NCBI GenBank assembly: GCA_019242395.1
Contig: JAFAVP010000097.1
Span: 1 to 32,702, forward strand
DNA: 32,702 nt
Source of the DNA: Alphaproteobacteria bacterium
GTDB lineage: Bacteria; Pseudomonadota; Alphaproteobacteria; Micropepsales; Micropepsaceae
Reading direction: 5' to 3'
Positions 16,042 to 22,523 of the stretch are shown here, one piece after another. Position 1 is the first letter of the stretch; the number at the start of each line of letters is the position of its first letter. Below the pieces are notes generated by a model. The model was not told the DNA's origin. It saw only the letters and a program-made list of their open reading frames with translations, and made no database searches. The position numbers and the translations under genes are program-made.

Positions 16042-16527
16042 TTAGCGCTTCGAGAACTGGAAGCTGCGGCGGGCTTTCGGGTGACCGTACTTCTTGCGCT
16101 CGACCACGCGCGGATCGCGCGTCAGGAAGCCGCCGGGCTTCAGCACTGGTCTTAAGGTCGGCTCGAATGCTACCAGCGCCCGGGAAATCCCATGCCGCAC
16201 GGCGCCGGCCTGTCCAGAGAGTCCGCCACCGGAAACAGAGACCGTCACATCGAACTGCCCGTCACGGTTCGCCGCGACCAGAGGCTGGCGCAGTATCATG
16301 CGCAATACCGGGCGCGCGAAATAGACCTTCTCGTCTTTGCCGTTGACTGTAACACGGCCAAGCCCCGGCTTGATCCAAACACGGGCCACGGCATCCTTGC
16401 GCCGTCCCGTCGCGTAAGCCCTGCCCTGCTTGTCGCGGTTGGCCTTGGGCTGCTCCGTTTCGGCTGCCTGCGGCTTGGCCTTGATCAGAGTGGATTTCAG
16501 ATCGCCGAAGCTCTTAACGTCGGACAT
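16042..16527 (-). CDS. rpsI: 30S ribosomal protein S9
   Basis: The 161 residues include the S9 core: [54 protein letters not shown] and the invariant basic tail [18 protein letters not shown], which reaches the ribosomal P site. An N-terminal extension of about 30 residues is usual in Alphaproteobacteria. Its ATG overlaps the rplM stop, the standard coupled L13-S9 arrangement. Confidence 0.97.
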   Translation of the reverse strand: MSDVKSFGDLKSTLIKAKPQAAETEQPKANRDKQGRAYATGRRKDAVARVWIKPGLGRVTVNGKDEKVYFARPVLRMILRQPLVAANRDGQFDVTVSVSGGGLSGQAGAVRHGISRALVAFEPTLRPVLKPGGFLTRDPRVVERKKYGHPKARRSFQFSKR

Positions 16528-17003
16528 CAGGCTGCCTTCTTCCGGTAGTTGGCGTTCTTGGCGTTCAGCGCGCTGATATCAAGCGCCTGCGGCTGCTGTG
16601 CTGCATGCGGATGGTCGGCGCCAGGATAGACGCGCAGGTTAGAAAGTTGCTTGCGGCCGAGCGGACCACGCGGAAGCATCCGTTCAACGGCCTTCTCCAC
16701 CACGCGCTCCGGATGCTTGCCGCTCATAACGGCACCGGCCGTACGCTCTTTGATGCCGCCGATATAACCGGTGTGCCAGTGGTAAACCTTGTCTTTCAGC
16801 TTGTTTCCGGTGAGGAGAACCTTGGCGGCGTTGATGACGATGACGTTGTCGCCACAATCCATGTGGGGCGTGTAGGTCGGCTTGTGCTTTCCCCTAAGGC
16901 GCAGCGCGACCAAGGCTGCAAGGCGGCCCACGACAAGCCCCTCGGCATCGATCACCACCCACTTCTTCTCTATCTCGGAAGCTTTCGCCGAGTAGGTCTT
17001 CAT
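16527..17003 (-). CDS. rplM: 50S ribosomal protein L13
   Basis: The 158 residues begin [20 protein letters not shown] and continue with the L13 signatures [52 protein letters not shown] and [34 protein letters not shown]. It overlaps rpsI by 3 bases. Its ribosome-binding site lies in the 3' arm of a hairpin (17007-17029), described separately. Confidence 0.97.
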   Translation of the reverse strand: MKTYSAKASEIEKKWVVIDAEGLVVGRLAALVALRLRGKHKPTYTPHMDCGDNVIVINAAKVLLTGNKLKDKVYHWHTGYIGGIKERTAGAVMSGKHPERVVEKAVERMLPRGPLGRKQLSNLRVYPGADHPHAAQQPQALDISALNAKNANYRKKAA

Positions 17004-17006
17004 CCA

Positions 17007-17029
17007 GGTTCTCCCCGGGCGGGAGAACC
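17007..17029 (-). promoter_or_regulatory. Hairpin enclosing the rplM ribosome-binding site
   Basis: A perfect 9-bp inverted repeat (GGTTCTCCC / GGGAGAACC) with a 5-base loop lies 3 bases ahead of the rplM ATG. In the mRNA the Shine-Dalgarno GGGGAG forms the 3' arm, so folding would hide it. A second stem (CCGCCC with GGGCGG, about 17028-17048) shares two bases with the first, so the two may compete. This suggests translational control, possibly autoregulation by L13. Confidence 0.55.
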
Positions 17030-17049
17030 GCCCATTCGCGAAGGGCGGG

Positions 17050-17078
17050 CCTTTAGAGGCTAATGATCAAGGCGTCAA
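17050..17078 (-). promoter_or_regulatory. Candidate promoter of rplM-rpsI
   Basis: On the minus strand TTGACG (17078-17073) is followed after 17 bases by TAAAGG (17055-17050). The -35 is near consensus and the -10 weak. A start near 17043 would give a leader of about 40 bases containing the rplM hairpin. Confidence 0.45.
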
Positions 17079-17111
17079 GCCAAATTGGCAGCAGAGAGCC
17101 AAATTAAACAA

Positions 17112-17284
17112 TGCGGTATTATTCTACCGCAGCCGGGAAGGAGGAGGCGCGGCCACGAATCCCTCGCTCGCCGCGCCCGGAACCCGCGTCCTCGGGGACG
17201 CGGGAATGGAGGTGCAAGCGACGCCCGAGAGGGGGAAGAATCGGGCGCCGGCTCGCATCGCGCGCGGGACTTACCAGTCCCGCG
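17112..17284. other. Block of five consecutive hairpins between rplM and the PRC-barrel gene
   Basis: Inverted repeats follow one another: TGCGGTA/TACCGCA (17112-17131), GGCGCGGC/GCCGCGCC (17146-17177), CCCGCGTCC/GGACGCGGG (17183-17204), CGCCCGA/TCGGGCG (17222-17247) and CGCGGGAC/GTCCCGCG (17263-17284). The last spans the stop codon of the PRC-barrel gene and may be its terminator. The others have no evident coding role. The block could be a structured RNA, stacked terminators or repeat remnants. Confidence 0.5.
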
Positions 17285-17630
17285 GCACGTTATAGTACGT
17301 GTAAGAGGCCTGCCGGATTTGGCCATCATCCTTGGTAAGATCGTCCAGATCGTACGCGGGCGCTTTCTTGATCATGTCTTCAGACATGGGAACCACGTAG
17401 CCGCCTTTGTCCGGCTGGTAGTCCAGCATGGACCAGGGAACCGGGGCGTATTTCTCGCCCACGCCTAGCAGGCCGCCAAATCCCAATGCCGCATACAGGA
17501 TTTTGTCGGACTTCTTGTCCAGAACCACGTCCTCGACTGTGCCGATTTTGTCCCCGGCTGTGTTGTAGACAGGCGTGCCCTGAACCTTCGAGGCCAGGAT
17601 CGCGTTGGTGTGACCGCTTGCCGTCGGCAT
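17271..17630 (-). CDS. PRC-barrel domain protein
   Basis: A 119-residue soluble protein. The segment around residues 12-95 (SKVQGTPVYNTAGDKIGTVEDVVLDKKSDKILYAAL, given here as its overall pattern) is a PRC-barrel fold: a conserved G-x-x-V-Y-x-x-x-G-x-x-I-G-x-V-x-D pattern, then GGLLGVGEKYAPVPWSML. Small proteins of this type are common in Rhizobiales and of unclear role, perhaps stress related. GGAGATATGCA ahead of the ATG supports the start. Confidence 0.85.
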   Translation of the reverse strand: MPTASGHTNAILASKVQGTPVYNTAGDKIGTVEDVVLDKKSDKILYAALGFGGLLGVGEKYAPVPWSMLDYQPDKGGYVVPMSEDMIKKAPAYDLDDLTKDDGQIRQASYTYYNVPRDW

Positions 17631-17720
17631 TGCATATCTCCGTTGGTGGACTATGCCCTCCTAACGCCTCCCCAAAACGATTGTTCCGGCGGCTGACGCT
17701 AAGGATTTCGGGCGTGTGCA

Positions 17721-17749
17721 ATGACGCGGTGCACCGAAGCGTCTATAAG
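17721..17749 (+). promoter_or_regulatory. Promoter of the crotonase-family gene; probably leaderless transcript
   Basis: ATGACG (17721-17726), a 17-base spacer and TATAAG (17744-17749). Transcription starting 7-9 bases after the -10 would begin at or next to the ATG at 17758. No ribosome-binding site exists in that gap, which fits a leaderless mRNA. Confidence 0.5.
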
Positions 17750-17757
17750 ACCCACCC

Positions 17758-18558
17758 ATGAACATTTCGGTCTCCGAAGAGCTGGTGGCGAAATCGCACG
17801 CGGATGCGGTGCTGCGACTCACCATGAACCGGGCAGCGGCCCGCAATGCCCTCAGTACCGCCATGATGACGGCGCTGCAGCGCGCTTTGGACGGCGCCGC
17901 CGAAGATGACTCGCGCGCGATCCTGCTGGCGGCGGAGGGTTCGGCCTTTTGCGCCGGCCACGATCTGAAGGAAATGACGGCACTCCGCTCCGAGCCTGAC
18001 AGGGGCCGCGCCGCTTTCGAAGCCATTTTTGCGCAATGCTCGAAGCTGATGCAGACGATTGTGCGTCATCCGAAACCGGTGATCGCGCAGGTGCAGGGGA
18101 TTGCGACCGCCGCGGGCTGCCAGCTGGTGGCGAGCTGCGATTTGGCTATCGCCTCGGAAACTGCCTACTTCGCTACCCCGGGAGTTAACATAGGCCTGTT
18201 CTGCTCCACACCCATGGTGGCGCTCTCGCGCAATGTGTCGCGCAAAGAGGCGATGGAGATGCTGCTGACCGGCGAGATGATCTCTGCCGAACGCGCGCGA
18301 GAGATTGGTTTGGTGAACCGCGCCGTTCCTGCCGCTCAACTGGAGTCCGAAACCATGCAGCTCGCGCAACTCATCGCCTCCAAGCCGCGCGCGACCGTTA
18401 AGATCGGCAAAGAAGCGTTCTATCGCCAGCTCGAGATGTCTCTCAGCGACGCCTACGATTACGCTTCCCGCGCGATGACCGAAAACATGCTGCACGCTGA
18501 GTCTACAGAGGGCATTTGCGCCTTCCTCGAAAAACGCGAACCCCAATGGCCAGAGTAG
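17758..18558 (+). CDS. Crotonase-fold protein (annotated type: enoyl-CoA hydratase), probably not a hydratase
   Basis: The 266-residue protein has the crotonase fold: GSAFCAGHDLKEM (61-73) supplies one oxyanion-hole backbone, GIATAAGCQLVASCDLAIAS (114-133) the second, and the C-terminal helices follow. It resembles the ECHDC3-like group. The two catalytic glutamates of classical hydratases would align with Q122 (GCQL for GCEL) and G142 (PGVNIG for PE-x-x-x-G), so water addition to enoyl-CoA is doubtful; this alignment was done by eye. The start is the ATG with a -10 box just upstream. Its stop is immediately followed by the next gene's ATG. Confidence 0.85.
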   Translation: MNISVSEELVAKSHADAVLRLTMNRAAARNALSTAMMTALQRALDGAAEDDSRAILLAAEGSAFCAGHDLKEMTALRSEPDRGRAAFEAIFAQCSKLMQTIVRHPKPVIAQVQGIATAAGCQLVASCDLAIASETAYFATPGVNIGLFCSTPMVALSRNVSRKEAMEMLLTGEMISAERAREIGLVNRAVPAAQLESETMQLAQLIASKPRATVKIGKEAFYRQLEMSLSDAYDYASRAMTENMLHAESTEGICAFLEKREPQWPE

Positions 18559-19074
18559 ATGCCGAGCTACTCCGACGATCTCATCAAATCCGTGCTGCAC
18601 TCTACCAAGGTGATTGCCATGGTGGGCGCGAGCGGCAACGAGATGCGGCCCAGCTATTTCGCCATGATATACCTGCTGGCGAAGGGCTACATCATTCATC
18701 CGGTGAACCCCGGCCTCGTGGGAAAGGCGATTCTCGGCCGGCGCGTGTATGCGTCGCTCAAGGATGTGCCGCCGCCGGTGGACATGGTCGACATCTTCCG
18801 CGCTTCAGACGCGGCGCCCGGGATCGTGAAGGAAGCGCTGGAAGAGAAGGATCGGCTGGGTATCAAAACCGTTTGGATGCAGCTGGGGGTGATCAACGAG
18901 GAAGCGGCGGAGATGGCGCGCGCCGCTGGTCTCACCGTCATCATGGACCGCTGCCCGAAAATTGAATACGGCCGGCTCTCGGGCGAAATCGGCTGGATGG
19001 GAGTGAACCGGAAGGTGATCGACAACCGCAAGCCCTTGCTCTTCGCCAAAGGCGGCTCGCTGAAACGCGCATGA
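18559..19074 (+). CDS. CoA-binding domain protein (YccU type)
   Basis: The 171 residues form a single Rossmann-like CoA-binding domain: VIAMVGASGNEMRPSYFAM near 18-36, YIIHPVNPG at about 44-52, VDMVDIFRASDAAP and KTVWMQLGVINEEAAEMARAAGL, then DRCPKIEY. These match small stand-alone CoA-binding proteins whose role is not established. It starts on the base after the stop of the crotonase gene, so the two are co-translated. I recall the pair being found near metY and rplM-rpsI in related Alphaproteobacteria. Confidence 0.9.
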   Translation: MPSYSDDLIKSVLHSTKVIAMVGASGNEMRPSYFAMIYLLAKGYIIHPVNPGLVGKAILGRRVYASLKDVPPPVDMVDIFRASDAAPGIVKEALEEKDRLGIKTVWMQLGVINEEAAEMARAAGLTVIMDRCPKIEYGRLSGEIGWMGVNRKVIDNRKPLLFAKGGSLKRA

Positions 19075-19145
19075 CGCTCTTCAATGAGGGAAGCGGAACA
19101 CCTATGTCTCTTGTGAGTTCACTCGCCACCGGCTCGGAGGAAACC

Positions 19146-19394
19146 ATGAAACAGGCACTTTCCGTCTTCGCCGCTGCCGCAGTCTTGATGTTCGTCGGCA
19201 ACACGGCGGCGACCGCCAAAGGTTGCCTGAAGGGCGCCGTTGTCGGCGGCATCGCCGGACACTATGCCCATCATCATGCCGTCCTCGGCGCCATTGGCGG
19301 CTGCATTGTCGGTCACCATCTCGCACACAAGAGGGAGCAGGAGCAGAAGGCCGCCGCGCAAAAAGCCCAACAGAAGCAGCAGAACGCGCATTGA
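19146..19394 (+). CDS. Small glycine-zipper, histidine-rich exported protein
   Basis: An 82-residue protein; the ATG at 19146 is preceded by GGAGGAAACC. Residues 1-24 form a signal peptide (MKQALSVFAAAAVLMFVGNT). The core VVGGIAGHYAHHHAVLGAIGGCIVGHH alternates glycines in the glycine-zipper manner and carries six histidines, followed by a Gln/Lys/Ala-rich polar tail. It may insert in a membrane or bind metal; neither is shown. It is wedged between the CoA-binding gene and metY. Confidence 0.7.
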   Translation: MKQALSVFAAAAVLMFVGNTAATAKGCLKGAVVGGIAGHYAHHHAVLGAIGGCIVGHHLAHKREQEQKAAAQKAQQKQQNAH

Positions 19395-19460
19395 TCCGCC
19401 GCTCTGGTTGAGGCTCTCGGCACCGGATAGAACTGGTCCAGCTTCTTCCCGGAGACGATC

Positions 19461-20729
19461 ATGGCAGACTACGGATTCGATACCTTGGCGGTGCATGCGG
19501 GCGCCCAGCCCGATCCTGCAACCGGGGCCCGCGCCACGCCGATCTACCAGACCACCTCGTTCGTGTTCGAAGATGCCGACCACGCCGCCGCACTGTTCAA
19601 TCTGCAGGTCTTCGGCAACATCTATTCGCGGATCATGAATCCCACCAACGCGGTGCTGGAAGAACGCATCGCGGCGCTGGAAGGCGGCCGGTCGGGATTG
19701 GCGGTGGCCTCCGGCCATGCGGCGCAGCTGATCGCGTTCCACACGTTGATGCAGCCTGGCATGGAAATCGTCGCCGCGCGCCAGCTTTACGGCGGCTCGA
19801 TCAATCAGCTCTCACAAGGCTTCGCCAAATTCGACTGGCACGTGAAGTGGGCGGACGGCCGCGAGCCGGAATCCTTCCGCGCCGCGCTGAGCGACAAAAC
19901 GCGCGCGGTGTTCATCGAAAGCATCGCCAATCCCGGCGGCATGGTCACCGACATCGAAGCGATTGCGGCCATCGCGCACTCCGCGGGCGTGCCGCTGATT
20001 GTCGACAACACGTTTGCAACACCCTACCTCATCCGGCCGTTCGAATGGGGGGCCGATATCGTGGTGCACTCCGGCACGAAGTTTCTCGGCGGCCATGGAA
20101 ATTCGATCTGCGGCCTGATTGTCGACAGCGGTAAGTTCAACTGGGGCGGCGACAAGTTTCCCACCTTGTCGGAGCCCTGCCCGTCCTACGGCAGCATGCG
20201 GCTGTGGGAGACGTTCGGAGATTTGTCTTTCGCAATCGCCTGCCGCGTGCTGGGCCTGCGCGACCTTGGGCCGGCACTCTCGCCGATGAACGCGTTTCTG
20301 GTGCTACAGGGCATAGAGACGCTGCCGCTGCGCATGCAGCGCCATTGCGACAACGCGCTGACGGTGGCGCGCTGGCTCAAGCAGCACCCCAAAGCGGCTT
20401 GGGTGAACTACTCAGGCTTGGACGACAATCCATCCCACGGATTGGCCCGCAAATATTCCCCTAAGGGCGCCGGTGCGGTTTTCACCTTTGGCTTGACCGG
20501 AGGCTACGACGCAGGCGTGAAGCTGGTGAATTCCCTGAAGCTGTTCAGCCATCTCGCCAATGTTGGCGATGTGCGCAGCCTGATCATTCACCCGGCTTCC
20601 ACCACGCACCGCCAGTTGGCGCCGGAACAGCGCGCGCTGGCCGGCGCCGGCGACGACGTGGTGCGGCTGTCCATCGGCATCGAAACTGTCGACGACATCA
20701 TCGCCGACCTCGATCAGGCATTGGCGTAA
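19461..20729 (+). CDS. metY: O-acetylhomoserine sulfhydrylase (aminocarboxypropyltransferase)
   Basis: PLP enzyme that makes homocysteine from O-acetylhomoserine and sulfide, in methionine synthesis. The 422 residues show ARATPIYQTTSFVFEDADHAA, NIYSRIMNPTNAVLEERIAALEGG, SGHAAQLIAF, VDNTFATPYL and VHSGTKFLGGHG, with the PLP lysine at K207. GDVRSLIIHPASTTH near 372-386 is also typical. Length and motifs favour MetY over cystathionine synthases, though O-succinylhomoserine use (MetZ) is not excluded. CGGAGACG precedes the ATG. No SAM-II riboswitch pattern was recognised upstream. Confidence 0.93.
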   Translation: MADYGFDTLAVHAGAQPDPATGARATPIYQTTSFVFEDADHAAALFNLQVFGNIYSRIMNPTNAVLEERIAALEGGRSGLAVASGHAAQLIAFHTLMQPGMEIVAARQLYGGSINQLSQGFAKFDWHVKWADGREPESFRAALSDKTRAVFIESIANPGGMVTDIEAIAAIAHSAGVPLIVDNTFATPYLIRPFEWGADIVVHSGTKFLGGHGNSICGLIVDSGKFNWGGDKFPTLSEPCPSYGSMRLWETFGDLSFAIACRVLGLRDLGPALSPMNAFLVLQGIETLPLRMQRHCDNALTVARWLKQHPKAAWVNYSGLDDNPSHGLARKYSPKGAGAVFTFGLTGGYDAGVKLVNSLKLFSHLANVGDVRSLIIHPASTTHRQLAPEQRALAGAGDDVVRLSIGIETVDDIIADLDQALA

Positions 20730-20732
20730 GGA

Positions 20733-21266
20733 TTAGGGACCAACTTTGTAACCCTCATTAGGGTGGACCCAGATAACCGTCTCTGCAAAATCCGGCTGAG
20801 TTACGCCATCAACCGTGACGCTCGTGGTCAACTTGTTACCTTGCGGCAAATACGTCGTGCAGACCTCCTTGCCGAATCGTGCGGCCATCGAAGTCTCGAT
20901 TTGAGCCCGGAGCTGGGCTGCTTGGGCATCGGTCACAGATTTTCCCTGAACAAATATCTGCGCAGCATCCACATCTTGCTTACGCAAAGGCCCACATACC
21001 GCCTCTCCGCGGATTTCGACCGGAGAAATCGTTTTCATGACGATGAATTGCTGCGGGGATAAGAGAACTTCTGCTTGGTTCAGAATTTTACCATTGTGAT
21101 CAAAAGTGTAGCCCGCAAGTGCATTACAGGTCTTTCGCACGGCATCAGGCGAATAGCATTGCAAGCTACCCGTTCGAGCCTTTGCCAGAGGATCAGCGTT
21201 TGCGCTCGTGGCAGACACCATCCACATAAGCGTTAGAAAACCAAGAATTTCGGGCTGGTGGTTCAT
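20733..21266 (-). CDS. Secreted cysteine-containing protein coupled to ctaA, function unknown
   Basis: A 177-residue protein with a signal peptide (about 1-24, ending SANA). Four cysteines in the mature part (LQCYS, RKTCNAL, EAVCGPL, KEVCTTY) could form two disulfides. No family is recognised. The ATG overlaps the ctaA stop as ATGA (21263-21266), so it is probably translated with heme A synthase. Base composition is visibly more AT-rich than its neighbours, which may mean recent acquisition. Confidence 0.65.
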   Translation of the reverse strand: MNHQPEILGFLTLMWMVSATSANADPLAKARTGSLQCYSPDAVRKTCNALAGYTFDHNGKILNQAEVLLSPQQFIVMKTISPVEIRGEAVCGPLRKQDVDAAQIFVQGKSVTDAQAAQLRAQIETSMAARFGKEVCTTYLPQGNKLTTSVTVDGVTQPDFAETVIWVHPNEGYKVGP

Positions 21267-22429
21267 TTCATTCCCCCTTGTCCTGAGCTTCTACGCCTGA
21301 GCTCATACCAATGCCACAAGGCGGCGGAGAGGAGTGCGAGCGCGGTGAGCTGGTGCAGAGCTGATAAGAGTATTGGTGCCTGATTCAGCAGCGTTGTGAT
21401 CCCTAATGCTATCTGCGCGAAGGTGATGAGCAGGATGGCCCAGACGCTGGTCCGTGCAGGGCCAGTGACTTTCGCACGGATGGCGGACCACCACACCGCG
21501 ATTGCGCCAAGCGCGACGATGTAGGCGCCGATGCGGTGATCGAACTGCGCTAGTCCGGGGTTTTCGAAGAAGTTGATCCACCAGGGCGCGTTGAAGAACG
21601 GATGCTCCGGCAGGAAGCGCCCGTCCATCGACGGCCAGGTATTGTAGATCAGCCCTGCGTGCAGTCCCGCCACCAGCGCTCCCAGCAGCATTTGCAGGTA
21701 GATGAGGAGGGGGAAAACGAGTGCAAGGTCCCCCACCCGAACCGCCTTCGCTGACGCTTCGGCGGTTCGACCTCCCCACGTAGGGGGAGGTGAAATCTGG
21801 GTTTTCTGTTCACCTCCCGCTTGTGGGGAGGTCGGCGAGCGGAGCGAGCCGGGTGGGAGGCGCAAATATTCCAACGCCGTCCACAAGATGGCCGCGAACA
21901 GCAATAATGCGACACCGAGGTGAATCGCGAGGCGGTATTGCGAAACGGAAACACGCGTCTCCAGTCCGCTTTCGACCATCCACCAGCCGACGAAGCCTTG
22001 TAAGGCCCCCAGTGCGAACAGCACCACCATGCGCGGGACGTCGCGGCGCGTGATAGCGCCGGTCCATGCGAAAAGCAGGAATGGCAGCAGGAAGACGACT
22101 CCGATCAGCCGGCCGAGGAGCCGGTGCGTCCATTCCCACCGGTAGATGAACTGGAACTGCGCCAAGCTCATGCCCTGGTGCTCGTGGACGTACTGCGGAA
22201 TGCGCTGATATTTGTGGAAGGCATCGAGCCAGTCTGACTGCGACAGCGGCGGGATCGCGCCCATCACCGGATCCCATTCCGTGATGGATAGTCCGGAGCC
22301 GGTGAGCCGCGTCAGGCCGCCGATCACTACCATTCCGGCAATCATCAGCGCCACCACAATGAGCCACCAGCCGACAGCGCGGCGGGAGTGAAGCGCCTTC
22401 GAAGGCAGGCCGGCGGCAATAGCGATCAT
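21263..22429 (-). CDS. ctaA: Heme A synthase (Cox15/CtaA type) with an in-frame repeat insertion
   Basis: Oxidises heme O to heme A for cytochrome oxidase; an inner membrane protein. With the ATG at 22429 it has 388 residues and eight helices: about 19-38, 100-122, 132-153, 166-188, then 234-262, 294-316, 327-347 and 354-375. Candidate heme-ligand histidines are H102 (WTHRLLGR), H170 (AIHLGV), H298 (FDHRIGAY) and H359 (ALHQLTAL). Residues about 191-234 have no counterpart expected in the family and are encoded by a palindromic repeat (21730-21860) in the linker between the two four-helix halves. The longer start at 22573 is rejected because it overlaps the divergent gene's start. Confidence 0.93.
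   Translation of the reverse strand: MIAIAAGLPSKALHSRRAVGWWLIVVALMIAGMVVIGGLTRLTGSGLSITEWDPVMGAIPPLSQSDWLDAFHKYQRIPQYVHEHQGMSLAQFQFIYRWEWTHRLLGRLIGVVFLLPFLLFAWTGAITRRDVPRMVVLFALGALQGFVGWWMVESGLETRVSVSQYRLAIHLGVALLLFAAILWTALEYLRLPPGSLRSPTSPQAGGEQKTQISPPPTWGGRTAEASAKAVRVGDLALVFPLLIYLQMLLGALVAGLHAGLIYNTWPSMDGRFLPEHPFFNAPWWINFFENPGLAQFDHRIGAYIVALGAIAVWWSAIRAKVTGPARTSVWAILLITFAQIALGITTLLNQAPILLSALHQLTALALLSAALWHWYELRRRSSGQGGMK
21730..21860. repeat. Multi-hairpin palindromic element inserted in frame within ctaA
   Basis: Outer ends CCCACCCG (21732-21739) and CGGGTGGG (21850-21857) are inverted matches. Inside lie hairpins CGAACCGCC/GGCGGTTCG (21738-21769), ACCTCCCC/GGGGAGGT (21770-21791), ACCTCCC/GGGAGGT (21812-21832) and a short CGGC/GCCG stem. 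The two halves are inverted relatives, the layout of a REPIN. The same type of sequence is frequent between genes in Alphaproteobacteria; here it stays open in the ctaA frame and adds about 44 residues. Confidence 0.8.
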
Positions 22430-22523
22430 CGCTGGCGTGTTACCGGCTGGGACCAATTCCGTCCATGCGGCTTGAGCGGGGGCCCAAATCGCCGCATGCT
22501 GGCGTGGATTGGGGAGGCTAATC

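Noticed and set aside
17743-18699. 318-codon open frame opposite the crotonase gene
   Set aside because: It is a His/Arg-rich shadow frame spanning two real genes.
19395-19460. SAM-II riboswitch ahead of metY
   Set aside because: The short gap lacks the pseudoknot pattern of SAM-II, and there is no room for it.
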